Assembly (NCBI GenBank): GCA_017984135.1
Contig: JAGNZZ010000004.1
Coordinates: 72,014-126,276, forward strand
Length of the DNA stretch: 54,263 bases
Direction of reading: 5' to 3'
Source: Chitinophagales bacterium
GTDB taxonomy: Bacteria; Bacteroidota; Bacteroidia; Chitinophagales; JADIYW01
Under the pieces are notes generated by a model, which did not search any database, was not told the origin of the DNA, and saw nothing but the letters and a program-made list of their open reading frames with translations. Made by a program: the position numbers and the translations under genes. Positions 45,153-54,057 of the stretch are shown piece after piece. Within the stretch, counting starts at the first letter, position 1; every line of letters begins with the position of its first letter.

Positions 45153-46430
45153 ATGATAACATCTAAAAAGACAGTAGCCGTATGTATTATGTTGGTGGTA
45201 TATGCTACATGCACCTTGGCTCAAGGCAATATTTCTAAGCAACGCTTTGATGTGCTTTGGAATAAAGCGGATAGTATGAGTAAAAATGGAACAAATATCA
45301 CAAAGAGTTTAAATGCCATTGAACAAGAAAAAATAAATGCGATCGACCTCCAAGAAAAGAAGCCCATTAATAAAAATTACAAACCTATTGACACTTCCAA
45401 TTTGGATATGTTCTCGACAAAACCAATATTCAAAGGTGCCACTAAAGAAGATATTAAACCCAAACAAGCAAAAATAATTTTACCTGCAAAGACTTCTGAA
45501 AAAACGAAAACGACTACCACTCCAGTTCAAAAAACAAAAGTGGAAACCAAACAAATAGAAACTAAAAACAAACTTACTGAAACAAAACCTGCTGTTAATA
45601 AACAAGAAGATTTTTCAACAAAACCTATCGTAAAAGGCAAAGAAGTTGAAACGCAAAAAACAACGCAAAATGCCAATCAGCAAAAGAAATCAAAATATGA
45701 TTTTGACACCACAAAAAATTTCAGAGAATTTACTTTTGACACCAAACCCATCGTGAATAATAACGCCAGCTATTCACGAAAAGATGAACCACTTCCGAAA
45801 TCTAAAGCACAAATTGAGGATGAAATTCCGGTAAACAGAAAACCAAGTAACACAAATATCAACTCGAATAATACCTTTTTAAAAGAAGCTTATGCCTCTT
45901 ACGACAAAGAAGCCGATTCCTTACATACTGCCAATAAAAAAAGATTGGACAGCATCATGCAAGCACTTAACATTAAAGTTCCGATAGTGATTAACTCCAA
46001 TGAATATATTGATATTTTTGTAAGTGGTGGTGGCACTTTAAAAAATAATGACTCAAAGCAATACGACAGAATTTTCTTACAAAACAATGGCGTTATACAA
46101 CGTGAATACAAAACTAAAAATGAAGGTGTGCAACGTTCTGAAAATAAAATATCTAAAGATGAATTAAGCAAATTAGCACAATACATGGTGGATATGAATT
46201 TCCTCGATTTCAATTCAATTTATGATTGTGCAGATGATAACGATGAATGCAATCAGCGATTCAGTAAATCACCACAACCCATTCCTTTAGAAATTTCATT
46301 AACGGTAGGTCAAAAAAAGAATACGATTAAAGTAAGTATTTACGATATCGAATCTGGAAAAAATTTAGTGAATTATCCACCGAATTTAGAAAAAATAATG
46401 AAAGCCATTTATACGATTGTAGGAAAATAA
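45153..46430 (+). CDS. Secreted protein with repeated TKPI motifs and a disordered linker
   Basis: A 425-residue protein of unknown function. A signal peptide (to about residue 23, ...TLAQG) is followed by ~200 residues of Lys/Thr/Asn/Glu-rich, probably disordered sequence. It carries a repeated motif: MFSTKPIFKG, DFSTKPIVKG and TFDTKPIVNN. The C-terminal ~140 residues look folded (YIDIFVSGGGTLKNND, QREYKTKNEGVQR, LAQYMVDMNFLDFNSIYDC, PLEISLTVGQKKNTIKVSIYD) and have the feel of a small mixed alpha/beta domain, but I know no family for it. It lies 15 bp after pcm and converges on recN 4 bp away. Confidence 0.75.
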   Translation: MITSKKTVAVCIMLVVYATCTLAQGNISKQRFDVLWNKADSMSKNGTNITKSLNAIEQEKINAIDLQEKKPINKNYKPIDTSNLDMFSTKPIFKGATKEDIKPKQAKIILPAKTSEKTKTTTTPVQKTKVETKQIETKNKLTETKPAVNKQEDFSTKPIVKGKEVETQKTTQNANQQKKSKYDFDTTKNFREFTFDTKPIVNNNASYSRKDEPLPKSKAQIEDEIPVNRKPSNTNINSNNTFLKEAYASYDKEADSLHTANKKRLDSIMQALNIKVPIVINSNEYIDIFVSGGGTLKNNDSKQYDRIFLQNNGVIQREYKTKNEGVQRSENKISKDELSKLAQYMVDMNFLDFNSIYDCADDNDECNQRFSKSPQPIPLEISLTVGQKKNTIKVSIYDIESGKNLVNYPPNLEKIMKAIYTIVGK

Positions 46431-46434
46431 GTGC

Positions 46435-48093
46435 TTAGTGAAGCAAACGCTTTGCGTTTTCAATGGCTTCTTTTGGAGGATTATTTCCACTTAACATAAC
46501 GGCGAGTTCGTGCACACGTTCTTCGCCGTTTATTATTTTAATAGCCGTTTCTGTTTTCTCTTTTTCATGATTTTTATACACAAATAAATGCGTGTTGGCT
46601 TTTGCTGCTACTTGTGGTAAATGCGTGATGGCAATCACCTGATGTTTGGTGCCTAACGTGCGTAAAATATTTCCTACTTTTAGAGCCACTTCACCGGAAA
46701 TACCAGTATCTATTTCGTCAAAAATTAAAGTAGGCAATGTTGTAGTTTCTGCTACTAAACTTTTTATGGCCAACATCAATCTCGATTTTTCGCCACCACT
46801 TCCTACTTCATCCAATGCTTGTGGAACCGAACCTTTGTTTGCCGAAAACAACAATTTAATTTCATCAATTCCATGTGAATTTAATCCTGTTTTATCTACT
46901 GTTTTCGAGTCCAAAACTATATGACCATAAGGCATTCCTAAATCAGCCAATAAAGATGTTACTTTACTTTCGGCAGTTTTTATTTTTTCATTTCTGTTTT
47001 TTGAAATGCGTTGTGCCGTTGACAATAAATTTTTTTCATCTTGCAGAAGTTCATTTTCAATTTTTATAATTTCTTCCGAAGAATTAGAATAGGTTTCCAT
47101 TTTTTGATGCAAAGTTTGTTGGATGCGTAACAAATCATTCACTTCCGAAACATGATGTTTTTGCATTAATTTATTGACAATGGTTTGTTTTTCGCTCAGC
47201 ATTTGCACACGTTCTTCATTGTAATCCGTTACATCTGCCAAATTATTCATTTGGCGTGTCATGCTTTTTACATCATCTACAATGCTCGTTAATTTATCGT
47301 GCATTTCTGCAATTACTGGATGAAAGTTAGCCAAAGGCATCATTAATTTATTAGCCTGTAACATTTGATTTAAGGCTGGATATTCATTGCCATCCAATAA
47401 ATTATACGCTTCCGATAAATTTCGTTTTATCACTTCAGCATGTTGCAATAAACCTAATTCATGTTCAATATTTTCAAATTCATCTGCTTCTATTTCGGCT
47501 TCTTTTAATTCATTATATTGAAAAGAAATAAAATCAAATTCTTTTTGCAAACTTAGTTGCGTATCTATTAATTTTTGAAGCTTATTTTGTTTTTGTTTAT
47601 ATTCAAAATAGCGTGTTTGATATTCTTTTACAACATTGGTTTGTTTGCTTAATTCATCTAATATTTCGCAAAAGAAAAATTTATCTATCAAATGCTGTGT
47701 TTCACCTTGTGCATAAATATCTACTAACTGTTCAGTCAGTGTTTTTAGTACGTCTAAGGTTACTGGTGAATCATTAATAAATGCACGAGATTTTCCATTT
47801 GGATTTATTTCTCTACGGATAATGGTATCATCTTCGTATTCCAAATCATTTTCAATAAAAAAAGATTGAAGTTGATAATTTTTTATTTTGAAGATGGCTT
47901 CAATGCTGCATTTTTCATCAGCATTTCGCAACACATTGGTATCGGCGCGCTTGCCTAAAATTAAATTCAATGCGCCTAATAATATTGATTTTCCGGCACC
48001 TGTTTCACCCGTAATAATATTCAATTGGTGGTCAAACTGAATTTCGACCAGCTCAATAATTGCATAATTTTTTATGGATAATGCGCTTAACAC
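46435..48093 (-). CDS. recN: DNA repair protein RecN
   Basis: SMC-like ATPase in recombinational double-strand-break repair. The 552 residues have the N-terminal ATP-binding ITGETGAGKSILLGALNLILGKR (Walker A at ~29-37), a long coiled-coil middle (~150-370), and the C-terminal ABC signature GSGGEKSRLMLAIKSL followed by TLPTLIFDEIDTGISGEVA (Walker B) and QVIAITHLPQVAAKA. The start codon is GTG at 48093, with a TATATTTA box a few bases before it. Last gene of the Bacteroidota block bamD-rpoZ-coaBC-DUF4835-recN, 83 bp after the preceding gene. Confidence 0.96.
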   Translation of the reverse strand: MLSALSIKNYAIIELVEIQFDHQLNIITGETGAGKSILLGALNLILGKRADTNVLRNADEKCSIEAIFKIKNYQLQSFFIENDLEYEDDTIIRREINPNGKSRAFINDSPVTLDVLKTLTEQLVDIYAQGETQHLIDKFFFCEILDELSKQTNVVKEYQTRYFEYKQKQNKLQKLIDTQLSLQKEFDFISFQYNELKEAEIEADEFENIEHELGLLQHAEVIKRNLSEAYNLLDGNEYPALNQMLQANKLMMPLANFHPVIAEMHDKLTSIVDDVKSMTRQMNNLADVTDYNEERVQMLSEKQTIVNKLMQKHHVSEVNDLLRIQQTLHQKMETYSNSSEEIIKIENELLQDEKNLLSTAQRISKNRNEKIKTAESKVTSLLADLGMPYGHIVLDSKTVDKTGLNSHGIDEIKLLFSANKGSVPQALDEVGSGGEKSRLMLAIKSLVAETTTLPTLIFDEIDTGISGEVALKVGNILRTLGTKHQVIAITHLPQVAAKANTHLFVYKNHEKEKTETAIKIINGEERVHELAVMLSGNNPPKEAIENAKRLLH

Positions 48094-48176
48094 GTTTGTA
48101 AATATACAACTAAGGTTTTAAGTAAAATATGGATTTTTGGAAATTAATAGGAAAATAAATCTACTAAAAATGAAAT

Positions 48177-49106
48177 TTATTTCTTGCCGATCTGTTTGTA
48201 TTTATCGGCATTGGTTGGGTCTAAAGCTGATAGTAATTGTACGGCAATAGCACGTTCACCCATATCACTTTTAGAATAAATATTAATTAGTTCAGCGCTT
48301 TTTGCATTAAAAAAAATACGCATAGGCAATAAATTCGGATTATCAACATTCACATTTTGCATCATGGTTAAAGTAGATGTTATCATGGTTCTGCCTTGTG
48401 AGGCATCTTCATACATTCTATCCAAGCCATTTAAATGATAGGAAAAAAAAGCACTTCTAAAATCTTTATATCGTGGATTTAACCATGAATCTACAAAAAC
48501 AAAGCGATTGATAGTTCCCGTTGTAAAGCTAATTCCACCATCAAATGGATTCCAACCTTTATATTTCGCTTTTTCATTTGCCGGAACATTGTTCACTACA
48601 GTCAAAGCACGTTGAAAATAAGGCGTTCCACCTTCGCGTCCAAAGCTTTCATAATCGCAACCAATGATCATGTACGCATAAAATGCCAATAAAGAAGTTA
48701 AATGTGTGGTATAACTGTTGTCGGTATAATCTAAATTTTGTAAATCGGCATAACTGAAATCAAAAGTTTTATCTTGAACATTTAAAATCATGGAATTTAA
48801 GCTGGTACTAAAAACGGGTCGTTGAGATTGAATAATTGCATTTGATTTATATTCGCCTTCTGTTGGAATTTCTGTAATATTAATGATGATATTACATTTT
48901 ATGCGTTCCATTTCTTTGTAATTATCATTCGTCCATTTACGACCATTCATAAATTCTCGAATAAAATTTTCCATATTCGTAAATACTTGCGGATCTACAT
49001 TTTGGTTTTTAGGTGCATTAATGGAAACTGAGCAATTTAATTCTTGAGCAAAGCCCTTAGCCACCAACACTACTATAATTGTAAACAGTAAGAAAAATTG
49101 TTTCAT
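48177..49106 (-). CDS. DUF4835 family secreted protein
   Basis: A 309-residue protein with a signal peptide (MKQFFLLFTIIVVLVAKGFAQ). Body motifs such as NCSVSINAPKNQNVDPQVFTNME near residue 24, FMNGRKWTNDNYKEMERIKCNI, FDFSYADLQNLDYTDNSYTTHLTS and GGTPYFQRAL are typical of the Bacteroidota DUF4835 family, whose function I do not know. It overlaps the coaBC stop by 4 bp (ATGA), so the two are translationally coupled. Its position before recN is conserved in Bacteroidota as I recall it. Confidence 0.85.
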   Translation of the reverse strand: MKQFFLLFTIIVVLVAKGFAQELNCSVSINAPKNQNVDPQVFTNMENFIREFMNGRKWTNDNYKEMERIKCNIIINITEIPTEGEYKSNAIIQSQRPVFSTSLNSMILNVQDKTFDFSYADLQNLDYTDNSYTTHLTSLLAFYAYMIIGCDYESFGREGGTPYFQRALTVVNNVPANEKAKYKGWNPFDGGISFTTGTINRFVFVDSWLNPRYKDFRSAFFSYHLNGLDRMYEDASQGRTMITSTLTMMQNVNVDNPNLLPMRIFFNAKSAELINIYSKSDMGERAIAVQLLSALDPTNADKYKQIGKK

Positions 49107-50317
49107 ATTAATTTTTCAATTTCATTTAAAATATCATTCGCCACTTCTTCTTTATTCTTTAACTCGAATTTAGTGATTTTATTATTCTTATTTACAATTG
49201 TTATTTTATTCGTATTAAATTGAAATCCGGCACCTTTATCGTTGAGTGAATTTAATACTACGATATCAAAGTTTTTCTTAGCTAATTTTCCTTTGGCATG
49301 TTTTAGTTCATCATTAGTTTCTAATGCAAAGCCGATGGAAAGTTGTTTTGATTTTTTTATTTTTCCAAACTCATACGCAATGTCCACATTTTTTTTCAAT
49401 AGAATTGAAAATTCTGATTCGTCTTTTTTAATTTTCTGATTAGAAACTGTTTTGGGCGTATAATCGGCTACGGCTGCTGCAAAAATGCAAATATCTACTT
49501 TGGAAAAATGTTTTTTACAAACATCGTACATTTCATTGGCAGAAAAAATACGCGTCACTTTTATAGCATTTGGCACTTCTAATTTAGATGGACCTAAAAC
49601 TAGTTGAACATCGGCTCCTAGTTCATGTGCCATTTGTGCCAAAGCAATGCCCATTTTGCCGGATGAATGATTACCAACGAATCGTACCGGATCAATAGCT
49701 TCGTACGTTGGACCTGCAGTAATCAGTAATTTCTTTCCTTTTAATTTCGATGATTTTGTTTTTGCTTGGCCATTTTGCTTTTGCTCATTTAGTATAAAAT
49801 CCACCATTTCTTGTGGTTCTGCCATTCTACCTTCACCGATTAATCCACTGGCAAGTTCTCCATTGTTTACCGAAATAATAGTATTTCCAAATAACTTTAA
49901 TTTCTCAATATTGTTTTTGGTAGATGGATGTTTCCACATATCTTCATCCATGGCAGGCGCAATAAATATTGGGCAACGTGCCGAAAGATAAACTGCCAAT
50001 AATAAGTTATCGCATAAGCCGTTTGCCATTTTTGCCAGCGTGTTTGCACTTGCTGGAGCAATCAACATTATATCTGCCCAAAGTGCCAATTCTACATGGT
50101 TGTTCCAATTGGTTTTAGTGCTGTTGATATAGTCTAAATGACATTCATTTTTAGATAAAGTGGCCATGGTAAGTGGCGAAATAAATTCGGTTGCTGCTTG
50201 GGTCATCACCACTTTTACTTCAGCACCTTCTTTTACCAACAATCGAACTAAAAAAGCTGCCTTATAGGCAGCTATACTTCCACAAACAGCGAGTATTATT
50301 TTTTTATTTTTCAGCAT
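49103..50317 (-). CDS. coaBC: Bifunctional phosphopantothenoylcysteine decarboxylase/synthetase
   Basis: Two consecutive steps of coenzyme A synthesis: CoaB joins 4'-phosphopantothenate and cysteine (CTP-dependent), CoaC decarboxylates the product (FMN-dependent). N-domain (residues 1-~185): KKIILAVCGSIAAYKAAFLVRLL, LTMATLS, NHVELALWADIMLIAPASANTLAKMA with the catalytic His, and PAMDEDMW. C-domain (~190-404): LLITAGPTYEAIDPVRFVGNHSSGKMGIALA, IFAAAVADYTPK and NKITIVNKNNKI. The length (404) is normal. It belongs to the bamD-rpoZ-coaBC cluster. Confidence 0.95.
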   Translation of the reverse strand: MLKNKKIILAVCGSIAAYKAAFLVRLLVKEGAEVKVVMTQAATEFISPLTMATLSKNECHLDYINSTKTNWNNHVELALWADIMLIAPASANTLAKMANGLCDNLLLAVYLSARCPIFIAPAMDEDMWKHPSTKNNIEKLKLFGNTIISVNNGELASGLIGEGRMAEPQEMVDFILNEQKQNGQAKTKSSKLKGKKLLITAGPTYEAIDPVRFVGNHSSGKMGIALAQMAHELGADVQLVLGPSKLEVPNAIKVTRIFSANEMYDVCKKHFSKVDICIFAAAVADYTPKTVSNQKIKKDESEFSILLKKNVDIAYEFGKIKKSKQLSIGFALETNDELKHAKGKLAKKNFDIVVLNSLNDKGAGFQFNTNKITIVNKNNKITKFELKNKEEVANDILNEIEKLI

Positions 50318-50382
50318 TGTTTATGTTTATGTTGGATGAAGTGATGTACAAAATTCATCTTTTCAAAAAAATAAATGTAAGC

Positions 50383-50709
50383 TTATTCTTTATCTCTGAA
50401 ATAAGTTTCATCGTTGATGAACTCATTTAAAGCCGTGATAGAGGTTTTAGGTAATTTTTCGTAGTAACGAGAAATTTCAATTTGCTCACGATTTTCGAAC
50501 ACTTCTTCTAAGTTATCAGTAGCCGATGCAAATTCTTCTAATTTACGGTGTAATTCTTCTTTTAATTTAGCGTTCATTTGGTTTGAACGAGCAGAAATTA
50601 CGTTGATAGATTTGTACAAATTACCTGTTTTTGATGCCAAATCATCTAAGTTACGTGTTTCTATATAAGCAGAAACCGATTTACCTTCTTCTTTCTTTAC
50701 AGTTGACAT
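50383..50709 (-). CDS. rpoZ: RNA polymerase omega subunit, Bacteroidota type
   Basis: Small accessory subunit (108 residues) that aids assembly of the beta' subunit. The pattern TRNLDDLASKTGNLYKSINVISARSNQMNAKLKEELHRKLEEF is that of the divergent Bacteroidota omega family, with the conserved N-L-Y-x-S-x-x-x-I-x-x-R-A/S element. It lies 5 bp downstream of bamD and 65 bp upstream of coaBC, its standard place in this phylum. It differs from proteobacterial omega, so the call depends partly on neighbourhood. Confidence 0.82.
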   Translation of the reverse strand: MSTVKKEEGKSVSAYIETRNLDDLASKTGNLYKSINVISARSNQMNAKLKEELHRKLEEFASATDNLEEVFENREQIEISRYYEKLPKTSITALNEFINDETYFRDKE

Positions 50710-50714
50710 ATTAA

Positions 50715-51515
50715 TTATTTCTTTTTGTTATTTAATTTATGGTTGCTTCCTTGCATTTTGTTCAATTCTGCTAAATATTCACTGTTGGGATATTTAGACT
50801 TAAATTTTTCATACGCTGTATGATGCTCTTTCATGCGTTCTGCCTGTTTGTCTTTATAACTACCATCGGCAAATTTCTTTAACGATTTAACGATGTAGTA
50901 ATCCACTTTTTCCGGTTTTTCATATTCCGGATATTCTTTCAAGAAATTTTCAAAGGCAATGGCTGCTGCATGGTATTGTCCAATTTTATAGTAAAGATAC
51001 GCACTTTCGTACGCTTTTTTACGTAATTTTCCTCTTAATTCATCAATTCGCTCATTGGCTAGCGACATTCTTGTACTTTGAGGATATCTGTTCACAAATT
51101 CGCCAAAGGCCTCAATCGCTCTTTGAGTGCTGGTTTGCTCCAAAGAAAAACGTGGTGATTGTTTTAAGTAACACATCGCTTCATCAAAAGCGGCTTGCTC
51201 CGCATTTTCATTTGCCGGATAAGTATTGTAAAAACTTCTAAGATAAAATGCTGCTAATTCATAGCTTTTATTCTGATAATGCGAATTGGCATATTTATAA
51301 TAAATGTCATCAACACTTTTTTGTCCTTTTAATACGGTTAATAATTGCTCGTATAAAGGAATTGCCTTGTCGTATTTTTTCTTATTATATAATTCATCGG
51401 CTAATTTAAGCTTATTTTCCACGTTGTTACTTTTAAACACTTTATCGTACTGGCGTGAACAGGAAGCTAAGATGCTGACAAATAATACTATGTAAACCGA
51501 TTTCTTTAAAAACAT
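50715..51515 (-). CDS. bamD: Outer membrane assembly lipoprotein BamD
   Basis: Lipoprotein of the BAM complex that inserts beta-barrel proteins. It has 266 residues from ATG 51515: MFLKKSVYIVLFVSILASC, with a lipobox ending in Cys19. TPR helices follow (LYNKKKYDKAIPLYEQLLTVL, YANSHYQNKSYELAAFYLRSF, NAEQAAFDEAMCYLKQSPRF, VNRYPQSTRMSLANERIDELR, AAIAFENFLKEYPE), in the five-repeat BamD layout. The frame is open to a TTG at 51533, but a TATTTTTG box (51523-51530) lies between, which fixes the later start. Head of the rpoZ-coaBC-DUF4835-recN cluster. Confidence 0.92.
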   Translation of the reverse strand: MFLKKSVYIVLFVSILASCSRQYDKVFKSNNVENKLKLADELYNKKKYDKAIPLYEQLLTVLKGQKSVDDIYYKYANSHYQNKSYELAAFYLRSFYNTYPANENAEQAAFDEAMCYLKQSPRFSLEQTSTQRAIEAFGEFVNRYPQSTRMSLANERIDELRGKLRKKAYESAYLYYKIGQYHAAAIAFENFLKEYPEYEKPEKVDYYIVKSLKKFADGSYKDKQAERMKEHHTAYEKFKSKYPNSEYLAELNKMQGSNHKLNNKKK

Positions 51516-51522
51516 AAGAGCG

Positions 51523-51530
51523 CAAAAATA
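51523..51530 (-). promoter_or_regulatory. -7 promoter box of bamD
   Basis: TATTTTTG on the minus strand, 7 bp before the bamD ATG, implying a transcript with almost no leader. The expected TTG triplet is TCG. Confidence 0.5.
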
Positions 51531-51661
51531 CAATAAAATTAGTGAATTAACGAATTTGTCAATTAGCTAATGTTGGATTTGATGTTAATTTAGTTTAAAA
51601 TGGATAGAAATAGTATTCTTCAAACATAAAAACTGGTTTTTCACTCAGTCATTTACCTTGT

Positions 51662-52522
51662 TCAAAAGTAAGTATTAACTAAAGTATCTTTTGATGAAAA
51701 ATAATTAGTTATCGAGATTAAGTTGGAGGTATTTGATAAAATTTGTGGCTCTACGCGTGATGGAGAAGGAAAACCACCAACGTACAAAGTAACGGAAGTT
51801 GCAACATGGACGGAAGTATTACCAAATTTCACTCCTAATATTTCAGGATCATTCGTACGGTAAGCATTCGTATTATATGAATTCTCAAATGGTAAATTAT
51901 TGTACAATAGAAAATGTTCCGTTAAAGGTTTTTTCATTTTAGTAACATCATATTGAATTTTTGCAGTAATATCACCTCCACCAGCTGAGTTCGTAAATTT
52001 GAAGCTTTTTATATTATTGTTAGCATCGTACAAAAAATCAGAAAATGTAGTGATTGGACCTAATGGTAAATATCCAAATTTTATATTTTTAATTGAGTTA
52101 TCAGGATTTCGCTGAACTTTTGTTACGGAAAATAAATTTCCTCCATCATAATAATAAATGCTATCAATAAATACTGTTGAAGGTTGTAAGAAAATTACAT
52201 TTCCAGTATTATCCAAAACACCCACGGAACTATCTCTTACTATTATTTTATTAGGTTCATATTCTATCTTAAAAAATTTATTTGATGTAAGAGTTGATAT
52301 GGATATATTTTTTAACTTATCCGATTCATAGACAAAATCTTGGATGACATTTATTTCAATTACATCAAACATTGTAACTGGGATTTTAGTACTATATTTT
52401 GATGATTTAATTTTTAATGAAATAGGTGTTGGAGGATCAATAATGGATGAATCTGGATGACAAGATGGTGCAAGCAAAAGCAATAAAATTCCGATAATGA
52501 ACACTTTTAAATACGATTTCAT
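51662..52522 (-). CDS. Putative lipoprotein, unknown function
   Basis: A 286-residue protein with a lipoprotein signal (MKSYLKVFIIGILLLLLAPSC, lipobox APSC, Cys21) followed by Pro/Ser-rich residues. The body is beta-rich with repeated turn units such as VFIDSIYYYDGGNLFSVTKV and TTFSDFLYDANNNIKSFKF. These YD.NGN-type repeats resemble DUF4595-like lipoproteins of Bacteroidota; this is a loose likeness. It is a single gene between bamD (same strand, 146 bp downstream) and a 315-bp AT-rich region. No function can be assigned. Confidence 0.65.
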   Translation of the reverse strand: MKSYLKVFIIGILLLLLAPSCHPDSSIIDPPTPISLKIKSSKYSTKIPVTMFDVIEINVIQDFVYESDKLKNISISTLTSNKFFKIEYEPNKIIVRDSSVGVLDNTGNVIFLQPSTVFIDSIYYYDGGNLFSVTKVQRNPDNSIKNIKFGYLPLGPITTFSDFLYDANNNIKSFKFTNSAGGGDITAKIQYDVTKMKKPLTEHFLLYNNLPFENSYNTNAYRTNDPEILGVKFGNTSVHVATSVTLYVGGFPSPSRVEPQILSNTSNLISITNYFSSKDTLVNTYF

Positions 52523-52837
52523 TTTTATTTGATTATATATTTATATAAAGATATATAAATAACGACAAATACACTAGTTTTTTTGAAAAAATTAATTGTA
52601 TTTTCTTTTATCAACAAAAAAATACTAGATAAACAAAAAAAATAATACGATTATATATTTATCTAAAATGCGATATCTTACAAAAAATAAAACATACTAT
52701 TTTATTTAATGAAGTATAGTTAACATTTATTGAACAAAATCAAAAAAATCAGCAGAAAAAATAAAAAACAACTAACAATAAATATTTTGTGTATATCGTT
52801 TTTTAGGAATCTCAAAGGCATTTTTTATTTTTAGGTC
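52523..52837. other. 315-bp AT-rich divergent promoter region
   Basis: Between the lipoprotein gene (-) and thyA (+). No gene is seen. GATTATATATTTAT occurs twice in direct orientation (52531-52544 and 52649-52662). TATTTTTA at 52826-52833 is a near-consensus -7 box ending 4 bp before the thyA ATG, suggesting a leaderless thyA transcript. The extreme AT content makes chance repeats likely. Confidence 0.55.
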
Positions 52838-53719
52838 ATGTTAGCCTATCAGCAATTTTTACAGCATATTTTAGACAATGGCACGCGCAAAGAAGACCGA
52901 ACTGGAACCGGAACCATTAGTGTGTTTGGTTATCAAATGCGTTTTGATTTAAACAAAGGTTTTCCTTTAGTAACGACCAAAAAATTACATTTAAAATCGA
53001 TCATTCACGAATTGCTTTGGTTTATTGCCGGCGATACCAATATCCAATATTTATGCAAAAATGCTTGTAATATTTGGAATGATTGGCCGTATGCCAAATA
53101 TCAAAAAAGTGCCGATTACAAAGGCGAAACCATGAAAGAATTTGTGGCTAAAATTGTAGAAGATGAAAATTTTGCTCTACTATACGGCGAATTAGGTCCG
53201 GTTTATGGCTATCAATGGCGGCATTGGCCCGATGGAAAAGGCGGAAAAATTGACCAACTTTCCAACTTAATCCAACAAATCAAAAACAATCCGGATTCGC
53301 GCCGACATATAATTTCTGCTTGGAATGTTGCCGACATAGAACAAATGACCTTGCCGCCTTGTCATTCGCTTTTTCAGTTTTATGTGATTGATGGAAAATT
53401 GAGTTGCCAATTGTATCAACGTAGTGCCGATGCATTTCTCGGTGTTCCTTTCAATATTGCTTCGTATGCTTTATTTACGATGATGGTTGCTCAAGTATGC
53501 AATCTAAAATTGGGCGATTTTGTGCATACTTTCGGCGATGCTCATATTTATAGCAATCATATAGAGCAAGTGAAATTGCAGTTAACGCGCGAGACGTTTC
53601 CATTGCCACAAATGAAAATAAATACAAGCATAAATTCGATCTTTGATTTTAAAATAGACGATTTTGAATTAATCAATTATCAAAGTCATCCACATATAAA
53701 AGGCGAAGTGGCCGTGTAG
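52838..53719 (+). CDS. thyA: Thymidylate synthase
   Basis: Methylates dUMP to dTMP using 5,10-methylene-THF. The 293 residues contain [64 protein letters not shown], the nucleophile Cys in [32 protein letters not shown] and [14 protein letters not shown]. It is ~30 residues longer than the 264 of E. coli; the extra residues form an insertion between WNDWPYAKY and FALLYGELG in the small domain, as in other long ThyA forms. A -7-like box ends 4 bp before the ATG. Downstream lies a REP-like array. Confidence 0.97.
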   Translation: MLAYQQFLQHILDNGTRKEDRTGTGTISVFGYQMRFDLNKGFPLVTTKKLHLKSIIHELLWFIAGDTNIQYLCKNACNIWNDWPYAKYQKSADYKGETMKEFVAKIVEDENFALLYGELGPVYGYQWRHWPDGKGGKIDQLSNLIQQIKNNPDSRRHIISAWNVADIEQMTLPPCHSLFQFYVIDGKLSCQLYQRSADAFLGVPFNIASYALFTMMVAQVCNLKLGDFVHTFGDAHIYSNHIEQVKLQLTRETFPLPQMKINTSINSIFDFKIDDFELINYQSHPHIKGEVAV

Positions 53720-53784
53720 TTGGTTGGCAATGGGCTGACTGACCACAGACCACTGACGATGATAAATATAACGTTCCCTCGCCC

Positions 53785-53808
53785 TTGGCAGGTGTTATCA
53801 CCTGCCAA
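53785..53808. repeat. REP hairpin 1
   Basis: Perfect 10-bp arms (TTGGCAGGTG and CACCTGCCAA) around TTAT. Confidence 0.85.
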
Positions 53809-53885
53809 CTACCAACTGCAAAGAATTGCAATACCATTTTTTTTATAAATTTGCGATATGGTTTATGGAGAAAATCAACTCGCCC

Positions 53886-53909
53886 TTGGCAGGTGTTATC
53901 ACCAGCCAA
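53886..53909. repeat. REP hairpin 2
   Basis: Same hairpin with one central mismatch: the right arm reads CACCAGCCAA. Confidence 0.8.
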
Positions 53910-53985
53910 CAACCAAATGCAAAGAATTGCAATAACATTTTTTTATAAATTTGCGATATGATTTATGAAGAAAATCACCTCGCCC

Positions 53986-54009
53986 TTGGCAGGTGTTATC
54001 ACCTGCCAA
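53986..54009. repeat. REP hairpin 3
   Basis: Perfect 10-bp arms, identical to hairpin 1. Confidence 0.85.
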
Positions 54010-54045
54010 CAACCAAATGCAAAGAATTGCAATAACATTTTTTTA

Positions 54046-54053
54046 TAAATTTG
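54046..54053 (+). promoter_or_regulatory. -7 box before the transposase start, repeated in each array unit
   Basis: TAAATTTG ending 4 bp before ATG 54058. Identical boxes lie at 53846-53853 and 53946-53953, each 4 bp before an ATG. A TTG lies 16 bp upstream in each unit, slightly closer than ideal. Confidence 0.5.
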
Positions 54054-54057
54054 TGAT

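Noticed and set aside
52531-52662. Direct repeat GATTATATATTTAT as an operator
   Set aside because: The region is almost purely A/T, so a 14-bp chance repeat of such composition is plausible; it is noted but not claimed as regulatory.
53673-53912. 79-codon minus-strand frame over the thyA end and the array
   Set aside because: It reads through REP hairpins and the thyA 3' end antisense and has no protein-like pattern; it is a by-product of the repeats.
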